64,000 bases of DNA from Limnohabitans sp. WS1 (GTDB lineage Bacteria; Pseudomonadota; Gammaproteobacteria; Burkholderiales; Burkholderiaceae_C), in assembly GCF_003063265.1 (NCBI RefSeq), contig NZ_NERU01000001.1, positions 372,001 through 436,000 of the forward strand. The letters run 5' to 3'. The position numbers and the translations under genes are program-made. Below are positions 1 through 7,880 of this stretch, piece after piece. The notes beneath the pieces are model-generated. The model was not told where the DNA came from, did no database searches, and was given only the letters and a program-made list of their open reading frames with translations. The stretch's first letter is position 1, and every line of letters begins with the position of its first letter.

Positions 1-2
1 CG

Positions 3-104
3 TCCACCGGGTTGTCAACAAAACAGCTCAAGGAAGCCCAGTCGGTGGTTGAGTCACACCTGAAGGAAATTCAAGATGCATGGAATCACCACTTCGGTGG
101 CTGA
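3..104 (+). CDS. DUF4160-family protein, C-terminal fragment
   Basis: Only the last 33 codons lie in the window; the frame runs from base 3 to a TGA at 102-104. The tail is a charged helix followed by an A-W-N-H-H-F-G-G ending, which resembles the end of DUF4160 proteins. These small proteins are commonly encoded directly upstream of DUF2442 proteins, as here. The gene overlaps its neighbour by 29 bases in another frame, suggesting translational coupling. DUF4160/DUF2442 pairs have been proposed to be toxin-antitoxin-like; nothing here proves that. The call rests on a short tail plus the partner gene. Confidence 0.5.
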   Translation, partial: STGLSTKQLKEAQSVVESHLKEIQDAWNHHFGG

Positions 105-327
105 AGTCACCAATGTGTCCAAACACGGCTTTTGGCTGCTGTTGGGCGATGAGGAACTGCTTTTGCCTTTTGATCAATTCCCATGGTTCAAGCAGGCCAC
201 CGTTGAGCAGTTGACAACTGTGGAGTGGCCAACGCCGGACCACTTGTATTGGCCGCAGCTGGATGTGGACTTGTCTGTGAGCTCTATTCGCAGGCCGCAA
301 GATTTTCCCTTGGTTTCGCAGCACTAG
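76..327 (+). CDS. DUF2442 domain-containing protein
   Basis: An 83-residue protein that is essentially one DUF2442 domain. The family pattern is visible: an N-terminal beta-rich segment (FWLLLGDEELLLPFDQFPWF, about residues 20-39), a middle block around V-E-W-P-T-P-D-H-L-Y-W-P, and the terminal L-D-V-D-L-S-V-S-S-I segment. No catalytic residues, signal peptide or membrane segment are seen. The ATG at 76 lies inside the end of the upstream DUF4160-like gene, so the two are probably co-translated. DUF2442 proteins are often treated as the antitoxin-like partner of such pairs, but the biochemical role is unknown. The family call is fairly sure; the function is open. Confidence 0.75.
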   Translation: MHGITTSVAEVTNVSKHGFWLLLGDEELLLPFDQFPWFKQATVEQLTTVEWPTPDHLYWPQLDVDLSVSSIRRPQDFPLVSQH

Positions 328-389
328 CCTGCGCAATGCCATTGAAGTTTGGATGAACCGAATTTTGAGGCTTCGTTCAACCGCCTGAC

Positions 390-530
390 TCGGCTAAGCT
401 GCAGCCATGATGAGGTCTTTGTTGTTCGTTCTTGCGGTGGCTTTGTCGGCATGCGGCGGCGGGGACGGCGCGAGTTTTGCGCCTGCATAGGGCAACATGC
501 ATTGCAGCGTGAACGTGGGCCAGCAGCAAA
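390..530 (+). repeat. Degenerate copy of the 5' end of the downstream nuclease gene
   Basis: Bases 390-530 are a diverged direct repeat of 1541-1681, which holds the start of the thermonuclease-like lipoprotein gene. The similarity begins 17 bases before the first ATG and covers the lipoprotein signal region. It fades beyond about base 525. Between the two copies lies the oppositely oriented polyphosphate kinase gene. The copy looks like the remnant of a partial duplication or of a lost paralogue. Confidence 0.75.
407..490 (+). pseudogene. Truncated nuclease lipoprotein remnant (signal peptide plus stop)
   Basis: The ATG at 407 opens 27 codons nearly identical to the first 27 of the nuclease gene at 1558: a hydrophobic signal, an L-S-A-C lipobox and a Gly-rich linker. 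They then hit TAG at 488-490, where the intact gene has a Ser codon. Readable but drifting homology continues about 12 codons past the stop. The catalytic nuclease domain is absent. If translated it would yield only a tiny lipoprotein leader. I read it as a pseudogene fragment; a short functional lipopeptide is possible but unsupported. Confidence 0.7.
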
Positions 531-594
531 ATTGGGGTTCGATCGGTCCAACCCCGATAAATACAGCCTAAAGACCGTTTAACTTGAGGCGGGC

Positions 595-1413
595 TTATTT
601 CAGTTCGACTTTGGACAGGTCAAAACTGGGCTTCGGTGTCTTCAGTTTCATGTTTTCCAGGGTTTGCACGATCAGCCCGGCCACGAAGCTGTCGCGGTAG
701 GGCTTGCAGTCGGCGGGCACCACATACCAAGGGGATTCGGGTGTGCTGGTGGCGCTCAGGGCCTCTTCATAGGCTTGGGTGAATTGGGGCCACAGCTCGC
801 GGTCGTCAAAGTCAGAAGGCTGCAACTTCCAGTGTTTGCGCGGGTCGTCCAGCCGGGCTTGCAGGCGTTTTTTTTGCTCGGATTTGGAAATGTGCAAATA
901 GCACTTCAACACCGTGATGCCTGCGTCTTGCAGCAAAGATTCGAAGTTCAAGATGTGGTTGTACCGTTGTTGGCAAGTTTCCTCGTCAATCAAGCCCCGC
1001 ACTCGGGTGACCAGCACATCTTCGTAGTGGCTGCGGTTAAAAATCACCATTTCGCCCCGCGCAGGCGCTTTGGCGTGGATGCGCCACAAAAAGTCATGGC
1101 GGCTTTCCAGCTCGGTGGGCACGCCAAAGGCTTCGGCCCGCACGCCCAAGGGGCTGACGTGGGTGAAAACGCTGCGGATCACGCCATCCTTGCCCGCGGT
1201 GTCCATGCCCTGAAACACCACCAACAAGCCCCGGGTTTTCGCTGCGTGCAGGGTGCTCTGCAGTTTGTCGAGCTTTTGGCCCATGTCTGCCAAGTGCTCT
1301 TCCAATTCTTTGCCAGAGGCTTGCCCTTTGGCGGGGGGCTCGGTGTCAAAGTCTGAGAGTTTGCATTTGCTCTTGGGTGAGACATACCAAGGGGTGTAGT
1401 CAGTGTTGGGCAT
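595..1413 (-). CDS. ppk2: PPK2-family polyphosphate:nucleotide phosphotransferase
   Basis: A 272-residue cytoplasmic enzyme of the polyphosphate kinase 2 superfamily, which transfers phosphate between polyphosphate and nucleotides. Visible are the P-loop G-M-D-T-A-G-K-D-G (residues 69-77) and the strand plus lid motif M-V-I-F-N-R-S-H-Y-E-D-V-L (about 122-134). The C-terminal Arg-rich lid region runs R-L-Q-A-R-L-D-D-P-R-K-H-W-K. The single-domain length suits the short PPK2 classes that phosphorylate AMP and/or ADP, but class and preferred substrate cannot be fixed by eye. It is encoded alone, opposite to both neighbours, and sits between the nuclease remnant and the intact nuclease gene. Confidence 0.93.
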   Translation of the reverse strand: MPNTDYTPWYVSPKSKCKLSDFDTEPPAKGQASGKELEEHLADMGQKLDKLQSTLHAAKTRGLLVVFQGMDTAGKDGVIRSVFTHVSPLGVRAEAFGVPTELESRHDFLWRIHAKAPARGEMVIFNRSHYEDVLVTRVRGLIDEETCQQRYNHILNFESLLQDAGITVLKCYLHISKSEQKKRLQARLDDPRKHWKLQPSDFDDRELWPQFTQAYEEALSATSTPESPWYVVPADCKPYRDSFVAGLIVQTLENMKLKTPKPSFDLSKVELK

Positions 1414-1557
1414 GGGGACAGTTTAGGCGCTCAGTCAGCGTCAGCTCATCTGTTGGCGCGTTGGACTATTTTTGAGCACTGGTCTGGGCCACCATGATTT
1501 GGAGGGGCGCCCCTATTTTGGCTTTGCGTACGTGCCTGGCTCGGCTAAGCTGCAGCC

Positions 1558-2133
1558 ATGATGAGGTCTTTGTTGTTCATGATTGCAGTGGCCCTGTCGG
1601 CATGCGGTGGCGGGGACGGTGCGAGTTTTGCGCCTGCATCGGGCAACACCCATTGCGGCGTGAGCGTGGGCAAGCAGCGCATCACTGGCACGGTTACATC
1701 GGTGCACGACGGCGACACGATCACCGTGGGCGGTGAGTCGATCCGGCTGGCCAGCATCGACGCCCCTGAGTTGGATCAAGCCTATGGGCCATCGTCCAGG
1801 GCGAACTTGGCTGCCATGGTTTTGGGCCAGAGCGTGACCGTCACGTATGCCCAAAAAGACTTCTACGATCGGGTGGTGGGCACTGTCTTCAAGTCTGATT
1901 GCAGCCCCGTCAATTTGAACCAGGTTGCGTCGGGTGCGGCTTGGTATTACGAAGCCTACCAATGCGAAATTGACATCCGGCAACGCCAAGCCTATGCAGC
2001 GGCGCACTCAGCGGCCCGCACCGCCAAAAAAGGTTTGTGGGCCAACGTCGCCGTGGCCCCTTGGGTGCACCGCAATGGGGTGGAGGCCAAAGTGCCCGTT
2101 TCTTGCCCCAATGGGGATGCGGCTTCGGATTGA
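1558..2133 (+). CDS. Staphylococcal-nuclease-like (thermonuclease) lipoprotein
   Basis: A 191-residue secreted nuclease. A short hydrophobic signal ends in the lipobox L-S-A-C (Cys16), predicting an outer-membrane or periplasmic lipoprotein. The SNase domain starts near residue 41. It has D-G-D-T (51-54), R-L-A-S-I-D-A-P-E (63-71) and Y-D-R-V-V-G (103-108), matching the calcium-binding Asp and the catalytic Arg/Glu region of the family. Family members cleave DNA or RNA with calcium. Start codons at 1558 and 1561 are both possible. The 5' end is duplicated at 390-530. Extra cysteines (33, 115, 136, 183) suggest disulfides. The substrate is not known. Confidence 0.88.
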   Translation: MMRSLLFMIAVALSACGGGDGASFAPASGNTHCGVSVGKQRITGTVTSVHDGDTITVGGESIRLASIDAPELDQAYGPSSRANLAAMVLGQSVTVTYAQKDFYDRVVGTVFKSDCSPVNLNQVASGAAWYYEAYQCEIDIRQRQAYAAAHSAARTAKKGLWANVAVAPWVHRNGVEAKVPVSCPNGDAASD

Positions 2134-2321
2134 ATGCGGGCGCTTTGTCTTGACCCAGGATGTTTGGGCAAGACCCAGGGTGTTGCAACCCCCCGTTTCA
2201 GGAGATGGAGGACGAGCCAAACGGCCAGCGACCCCCACAAATCCCCTAAAAACCCGCCATCCCAGCCCGCGCTTCCTTAGAATCGGGGGTCTTACCGTTT
2301 ATTTACCCCACCCCCCGCACC

Positions 2322-3794
2322 ATGACCCAAGTCACCAACACCGTGCGCTTTGTGCTCGACGGCCGCATCGTCGAAGCCCAAGGCGAGCGCCGCACCACCA
2401 CCGTTCTGGACTATTTGCGTGAGCAACTGCACCGCACCGGCACCAAAGAGGGCTGCGCCGAAGGCGATTGCGGCGCTTGTGTGGTCATGGTGGGTGAGCT
2501 CAACGCTGCAGGCACGGGCGTGGACTATGTGGCGACCAACGCCTGCATCCAGTTGCTGCCTTCGCTGGACGGCAAATCGGTCAAAACCGTCGAGAGCCTG
2601 AAAAAAGCCGACGGCACGCTGCACCCGGTGCAGGAAGAAATGATCAAGTGCCACGGCTCGCAGTGCGGCTTTTGCACCCCCGGCATCGTGATGAGCCTGG
2701 TGAACCTGGTGCAGGTCTTGCCCATGCCCAACCGCCAGCAGATCACCGATTCGCTCAGTGGCAACCTGTGCCGCTGCACCGGCTACAAGCCGATCATCGA
2801 TTCGGCCACCAAGGCCTGCGCCAAACCCGAAGCCTTGAAGCTGGACGACAGCGCCGATGTGCCGCTGCTCAAAGAAATCAAACGCGCCAGCGTGCCCACA
2901 CTGAGCCTGGACGGCGACATCATCGTGCAGCCCGTGGTGCGTACTCGCAAAGGCAATGAGTTTGTCTCGCCCGCCACCCTCGCCGAAGTGGCCGACTACC
3001 TGGTCAAGAACCCCACCACCACCCTCTTGGCAGGCAGCACCGAAATCGGCTTGCAGGTCAACAAGCAGTTCAGCCGACCCGAGCACATCATGTATTTGGG
3101 CAACGTCAAAGAGCTGCGCCAAGTGACCGAGACCACCAGCGCATGGCGCATTGGTGCGGCCGTGTCGCTCACGCAAGTCGAAGCGCTGGTGGCCCAGGCT
3201 TACCCCGACTTCACCGAAGTGCTGCGCCGCTTTGGTTCGCCTCCCATCCGCTCCACGGCCACGCTGGCGGGCAACATCGCCAACGGCTCGCCGATTGGCG
3301 ACACCATGCCTTGCCTGATGGCGCTGGGTGCCAGCTTGGTGCTGCGCCGTGGCGACAAGACCCGCAAGGTGCTGCTGGACAACTTCTACACCGGCATGAA
3401 GAAAAACGTGATGGAGCCCGGTGAGTTCATCGAAGCTGTGGAATTGCCCAAGCCCGTGGCAGGCCAGGTGTTCCGCGCCCACAAAGTGAGCAAGCGTTTT
3501 GAACAAGACATCTCGGCCACCTGCGCGGCCATCAACTACACGCTGAAAGACGGCAAGTTGAGCGGTGTGAAGCTGGCCTACAACGGCCTGGCCCCATCGC
3601 CATGCCGTGCGCCCAAGCTCGAAGCTGTTCTGGAAGGCCGTGCGCCTGCCGACGTGAAATCGGCCGACCTGGACGCCGCCATTACCGCCAGCTTCACCGC
3701 CCGCGACGGTCTGCGTGCCACTTGGGCCTACCGCGCCTTGGTCGCCCGCAACTTGGTGCTCGAATTCATTGAAGAACAGAAAGAGGTGGCTTGA
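2322..3794 (+). CDS. xdhA: Xanthine dehydrogenase small subunit (FeS/FAD)
   Basis: A 490-residue electron-transfer subunit of the molybdenum enzyme that oxidises hypoxanthine and xanthine to urate. The N-terminal plant-type [2Fe-2S] domain has Cys45, Cys50, Cys53 and Cys74. The second [2Fe-2S] domain has C-G-F-C-T-P-G (115-121) and C-R-C-T-G-Y (150-155). After a linker the FAD domain shows L-L-A-G-S-T-E-I-G-L (235-244) and T-L-A-G-N-I-A-N-G-S-P-I-G-D (314-327). The length matches bacterial XdhA. xdhB follows with no gap: the stop ends at 3794 and the ATG starts at 3795, so the two are translationally coupled. No signal peptide; cytoplasmic. Confidence 0.97.
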   Translation: MTQVTNTVRFVLDGRIVEAQGERRTTTVLDYLREQLHRTGTKEGCAEGDCGACVVMVGELNAAGTGVDYVATNACIQLLPSLDGKSVKTVESLKKADGTLHPVQEEMIKCHGSQCGFCTPGIVMSLVNLVQVLPMPNRQQITDSLSGNLCRCTGYKPIIDSATKACAKPEALKLDDSADVPLLKEIKRASVPTLSLDGDIIVQPVVRTRKGNEFVSPATLAEVADYLVKNPTTTLLAGSTEIGLQVNKQFSRPEHIMYLGNVKELRQVTETTSAWRIGAAVSLTQVEALVAQAYPDFTEVLRRFGSPPIRSTATLAGNIANGSPIGDTMPCLMALGASLVLRRGDKTRKVLLDNFYTGMKKNVMEPGEFIEAVELPKPVAGQVFRAHKVSKRFEQDISATCAAINYTLKDGKLSGVKLAYNGLAPSPCRAPKLEAVLEGRAPADVKSADLDAAITASFTARDGLRATWAYRALVARNLVLEFIEEQKEVA

Positions 3795-6155
3795 ATGAAC
3801 GCTCCTACCCCCATCAAAAACCTGTTGCCTGCTTCTGACGTTCAGCAAGGCAAAGAACTGGTGCACGAGTCCGCACACCTGCATGTGACCGGATCTGCCA
3901 CTTACATCGACGACATCCCTGAGCACGCGGGCACTTTGTATGCCGCGCTCATCTTGTCGCCCGTGGCGCATGGCGAGCTGATTGGTGACGGCATTGACCG
4001 CGCAGCCATCCTCAAGGAGCACGGCGTCGTGGCGGTCTACACCGCCAAAGACATTCCCGGCGAAAACAATTGCGGCCCCATCATCCACGACGATCCGTTC
4101 TTGGCTGCTGGCAAGGTCGAGTTTGTCGGCCAGGCTGTGGCCGTGGTAGTGGCGCGTGAAATGCTTTACGCCCGCGAAGCCGCCAAAAAAGCCAAAGTGC
4201 TGGTGAAAGAACTCACGCCCATCTTGACCATCGAAGAGGCGATGGCCGCCAACAGCTTCATCATGCCGCCCAAGGGCATCACGCGTGGTGACGCCGCTGC
4301 CGCCATTGCCAACGCGCCCCACAAAATCAAAGGCAGCACCAACACCGGTCAGCAAGAGCAGTTCTATCTGGAAGGCCAGATCACTTACGCGGTGCCCAAA
4401 GAAGACGGCCAGCTGACCTTGTACGTGTCGACCCAGCACCCCGACGGCAACCAGCGCGAAGCCGCCCACGCCCTGAACCTTCACACCAACGATGTGGAGG
4501 TGATCTGCCGCCGCATGGGTGGTGGCTTTGGTGGCAAAGAGGGCAACGCCAGCATCTTCAGCCAAAGCGCCGCCTTGGCCGCGCACAAGCTGCAAAAGCC
4601 GGTCAAGCTGCGCGTGAACCGCGACGACGACATGACCATCACCGGCAAGCGTCACGATTTCCGCATCGACTACGAAGTGGGCTTTGACGACAACGGCCGC
4701 GTTTTGGGCGCCAACATCACGCTCATGTCGCGCTGCGGTTACAGCACCGATTATTCAGGCCCGGTGAACGACCGTGCTTGCCTGCACATCGACAACACCT
4801 ACCACCTGCCCGCGCTCAAGCTGGTCAGCCACCGCTGCAAAACCAACACCCAAAGCGCCACCGCTTTCCGCGGCTTCGGCGGCCCACAAGGCATGTTTGG
4901 CATCGAGACGGTGATGGACGAGATTGCGATGACTTTGGGCAAAGACCCACTGCAAGTGCGCAAGCTCAACCTCTACAAAGACCCGGCCATCAGCGGCTCG
5001 CCAGACACCATGACCACCCAATACAACCAGCTCATTGAAGACTGGGTGGGTGACAAGGTGATCGACCAGGTGGAGCAGGAATCCAAATACGCCGAGCGCC
5101 GTGCCGCCGTGCACGCCTTCAACGCCAAGAGCAAAACCCGCAAGCGTGGTTTGGCCTTGGTGCCGCTCAAGTTCGGCATCAGCTTCACCGCGACTCACCT
5201 GAACCAGGGCGGTGCATTGCTGGTGGTCTACATGGACGGCTCGGTCAGCTGCAACCATGGCGGCACCGAAATGGGCCAAGGCCTGAACACCAAGATGGCG
5301 CAAGTCTGTGCCGATGGCTTGGGCATCAGCGTGGACCATGTGCGCATCACCGCCACCGACTCGCAAAAAGTGCCCAACGCGTCGGCCACCTCGGCTTCGA
5401 GCGGTGCCGACATCAACGGCGCGGCCATCATGAACGCGACGATGCAGCTGCGCGAGCGCTTGAAGCCCGTGGCGGCCCGCATGTTGGGTTGCGCTGAAGG
5501 CGATGTGACTTTCGCGAACAACGAAGTCCACGGCGGCGGTAAAGCTGTGAAGTGGGCCGCTGTGACCAAGCAAGCGTACATGGAACGTGTGGGCTTGTCG
5601 GTCACGGGCTTCTACATGACGCCCGAAATCAAATATGACTTTGCGACCCTGAATGGCCGCGCGTTTTATTACTACTGCTACGGCGCTGCCGTGAGCGAAG
5701 TGGAGATCGACACCCGCACCGGCGAGTGGTGGCTCAAGGCCGTGGACATCGTGCACGACGTGGGCCGCAGCATCAACCCCGCATTGGACAAAGGCCAGAT
5801 TGAAGGCGCCTATGTGCAAGGCATGGGCTGGCTCACCATGGAAGAGTGCATTTGGGACAAGAAGGGCAAGCTGCTCACCCACGGCCCCAGCACTTACAAA
5901 ATTCCGGTGGCGGGCGACATCCCAGAACACTTCAATGTGAGCTTGTTCGACAACGCCAACTTGAAGCCCACACCGTTCAACAGCAAGGCCACTGGCGAGC
6001 CGCCATTGATGTTGGGTCTGTCGGCCTTCTTCGCCTTGCGCGACGCGGTGGCCGCCAGCGCCGACCACAAAGCCGTGGTCTACATGGACGCCCCGGCCAC
6101 ACCCGAGCGCATCCTGATGGCTTGCGAAAAAGCCAAGGCCACTGCAGGGTTGTGA
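3795..6155 (+). CDS. xdhB: Xanthine dehydrogenase large (molybdopterin-binding) subunit
   Basis: A 786-residue catalytic subunit carrying the molybdenum cofactor. It has the family glycine loop G-G-G-F-G-G-K-E (242-249) and A-F-R-G-F-G-G-P-Q-G (357-366). A later H-G-G-T-E-M-G-Q-G-L block follows, and near the C-terminus G-E-P-P-L-M-L-G provides the catalytic Glu expected of xanthine dehydrogenases. It pairs with XdhA to hydroxylate purines at the molybdenum centre. The maturation chaperone XdhC is encoded 3.7 kb downstream rather than adjacent. A perfect palindrome follows the stop codon. The length is normal for bacterial XdhB. Confidence 0.97.
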   Translation: MNAPTPIKNLLPASDVQQGKELVHESAHLHVTGSATYIDDIPEHAGTLYAALILSPVAHGELIGDGIDRAAILKEHGVVAVYTAKDIPGENNCGPIIHDDPFLAAGKVEFVGQAVAVVVAREMLYAREAAKKAKVLVKELTPILTIEEAMAANSFIMPPKGITRGDAAAAIANAPHKIKGSTNTGQQEQFYLEGQITYAVPKEDGQLTLYVSTQHPDGNQREAAHALNLHTNDVEVICRRMGGGFGGKEGNASIFSQSAALAAHKLQKPVKLRVNRDDDMTITGKRHDFRIDYEVGFDDNGRVLGANITLMSRCGYSTDYSGPVNDRACLHIDNTYHLPALKLVSHRCKTNTQSATAFRGFGGPQGMFGIETVMDEIAMTLGKDPLQVRKLNLYKDPAISGSPDTMTTQYNQLIEDWVGDKVIDQVEQESKYAERRAAVHAFNAKSKTRKRGLALVPLKFGISFTATHLNQGGALLVVYMDGSVSCNHGGTEMGQGLNTKMAQVCADGLGISVDHVRITATDSQKVPNASATSASSGADINGAAIMNATMQLRERLKPVAARMLGCAEGDVTFANNEVHGGGKAVKWAAVTKQAYMERVGLSVTGFYMTPEIKYDFATLNGRAFYYYCYGAAVSEVEIDTRTGEWWLKAVDIVHDVGRSINPALDKGQIEGAYVQGMGWLTMEECIWDKKGKLLTHGPSTYKIPVAGDIPEHFNVSLFDNANLKPTPFNSKATGEPPLMLGLSAFFALRDAVAASADHKAVVYMDAPATPERILMACEKAKATAGL

Positions 6156-6166
6156 TGGGTTGAGCC

Positions 6167-6193
6167 GGATGCCTGAAACAGTTTCAGGCATCC
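6167..6193 (+). terminator. Perfect 13-bp hairpin after xdhB
   Basis: The arms GGATGCCTGAAAC and GTTTCAGGCATCC are exactly complementary around one central A, 12 bases after the xdhB stop. No U-run follows, so it may be a weak terminator or a 3' stabilising hairpin rather than a classical intrinsic terminator. Confidence 0.6.
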
Positions 6194-6230
6194 TGTCACT
6201 TTGATCCTAAAAGCCCACAGGAGCAGGCCC

Positions 6231-6413
6231 ATGTCAGACGATCCACGGTGCTGCGGCACCGGCACTTGCATCATCAACGCCGAAGGCCTGTGCTGGTGCG
6301 GCCAGCGCTGGGATGGCGAGAAGATGTGTTTCATGGCTGAGCCTGCGGCGCAGCCAGACCGCCAAGCCAAGAGCGACACATCTCCACAGTCGCCTCGCGC
6401 CGGGCAGGATTGA
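6231..6413 (+). CDS. Small Cys-rich conserved hypothetical protein
   Basis: A 60-residue protein with six cysteines in its first 33 residues: Cys7, Cys8, Cys13, Cys21, Cys23 and Cys33. The spacing C-C-x4-C-x7-C-x-C-x9-C would suit a metal or iron-sulfur site. The C-terminal half is polar and probably disordered. The ATG at 6231 is chosen because a purine-rich AGGAGCAGG lies just upstream; an upstream TTG at 6201 is less likely. It sits between xdhB and the transporter genes. That context suggests, without proving, a link to purine metabolism or to metal cofactor supply. I recognise no named domain. Confidence 0.65.
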   Translation: MSDDPRCCGTGTCIINAEGLCWCGQRWDGEKMCFMAEPAAQPDRQAKSDTSPQSPRAGQD

Positions 6414-6491
6414 GCGCATGAGCGGCCTGCACCCGTGCCCCGGCCGCTGTGCGCTGTTGACCCATACTTTGTTCTGCACAAGGCCACGGCT

Positions 6492-7760
6492 GTGAGCCAG
6501 GCCACGCCGACGGCTGAACCTTCACCCGCCATGCACTGGCGAGACCCGTTCCGGGTCCGCAGTTTCCGCTTTCAGTGGCCTGCCGACCTGGCCACCTCCT
6601 GGGCCTTCGAGATGGAGTCCATCGTGCTGGGCTGGTTCATCCTGGTCGAATCCGGCTCGGTGATGATGCTGGTGGTGTTTGGCTCCTTGCAGTACCTGGG
6701 TTCTTTGGTCTCACCCATGTTTGGTGTGGCGGGCGACAGGTTGGGTTATCGGCGCATGCTGGTCCTGTCCCGTGCCCTGTATGCGGCCTTGGCCGCTACC
6801 TTCATGCTGCTGGCCTGGCTGCAAGCGCTCACGCCCATGATCGTGTTGTGCATGGCGGCCTTGGCGGGCCTGGTGCGCCCCTCTGACATGATGATGCGCA
6901 ACGCCTTGATTGCGCAGACCTTGCCGCCCCGGCATTTGTTGGGCACTTTGGGCATTTCGCGCATCACCTCGGATTCAGCCCGCATTGCGGGTGCCTTGGC
7001 CGGTGCCGGTGTCGTTGCTTGGCTGGGCATGACCTGGGCCTATGCCCTGATCACGGCGCTTTACACACTCAGCTTTGTGCTCTCGCGCGGGGTGTCGGAT
7101 GTGCCGGCTCCAGCCCGTGACACCGTGCGCGTGTCGCCCGTGCGGGATTTGCAGCAGGCTTTTGCTTACGTGTGGACGCGCCCGGTGCTGATGGCGGCCA
7201 TGTCCTTGGCCTTCTTGGTCAACCTGCTGGCCTTTCCCTTTTCTTTGGGTTTGCTCCCCTATGTGGCCAAAAATATTTACCTGACCGACCAGACGGGCCT
7301 GGGCTGGTTGGGGGCGAGCTTTGCCTTTGGCGGGCTGGTGGGTTCGGTGGTGCTCAGTTCTCACCGCTTTGCGTTTCGCGCCGCGCAAACGATGGTGCTG
7401 GCGGGGGCGGTTTGGTTTGCGGTGGATGTGCTGCTGGCCTTCAGCACCCATTTGGGGGTGGGCATGGCTTTGCTGTGGGTGGCGGGCTTGGCACAAAGCC
7501 TGAGCATGACACCGCTGGCGGCCGTGATGCTGCGCGTGACCGAGCCCGCCTACCGCGGCCGCGTGATGGGCATGCGCATGCTGGCCATCTGGGGCCTGCC
7601 TTTGGGTTTGCTGCTGTCGGGCCCCTTGATTGTGCGCTGGGGCTATGCCGCCACGGCTGGTGCGTATTCTGTCCTGGGCTTGCTGCTCACGGTTGCCATG
7701 GCGGTGTATTGGCGGGCGCACATCTGGGACGCCAAAGCCCCAGCCAACGCGCCGTTGTGA
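6492..7760 (+). CDS. MFS transporter (EntS/MFS_3-like)
   Basis: A membrane transporter of about 420 residues with roughly 11-12 hydrophobic segments. The inter-helix motif G-D-R-L-G-Y-R-R-M sits after the second helix, and a similar R-G-R-V-M-G-M-R-M stretch lies in the second half. The start of the mature pattern (D-P-F-R-V-R-S-F-R-F) is typical of the MFS_3 exporter group. Three starts are possible: GTG 6435, GTG 6492 and ATG 6531. 6492 is a compromise with a weak AAGG upstream. Substrate unknown; the xdh/puuD neighbourhood makes a purine-related compound plausible only by context. Confidence 0.8.
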   Translation: MSQATPTAEPSPAMHWRDPFRVRSFRFQWPADLATSWAFEMESIVLGWFILVESGSVMMLVVFGSLQYLGSLVSPMFGVAGDRLGYRRMLVLSRALYAALAATFMLLAWLQALTPMIVLCMAALAGLVRPSDMMMRNALIAQTLPPRHLLGTLGISRITSDSARIAGALAGAGVVAWLGMTWAYALITALYTLSFVLSRGVSDVPAPARDTVRVSPVRDLQQAFAYVWTRPVLMAAMSLAFLVNLLAFPFSLGLLPYVAKNIYLTDQTGLGWLGASFAFGGLVGSVVLSSHRFAFRAAQTMVLAGAVWFAVDVLLAFSTHLGVGMALLWVAGLAQSLSMTPLAAVMLRVTEPAYRGRVMGMRMLAIWGLPLGLLLSGPLIVRWGYAATAGAYSVLGLLLTVAMAVYWRAHIWDAKAPANAPL

Positions 7761-7880
7761 GTGCAGCCTGATGCTGTCACGCTGTGACCAAAGCGACAGC
7801 GTTCAAATGGCCTTGAGCGCACAGTGCTGGTGCATCCTGGCCCGGGTAAATAAGCCTGTGTCTGAAAGCTGAAATTGACC

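Noticed and set aside
2292-4655. 787-codon open frame on the minus strand
   Set aside because: It lies antisense to xdhA and xdhB, whose protein motifs are unmistakable. The antisense protein is low-complexity His/Gly/Val-rich, as expected from high-GC codon structure.
4755-6191. 478-codon minus-strand open frame
   Set aside because: Antisense to xdhB; no domain pattern, composition typical of shadow frames.
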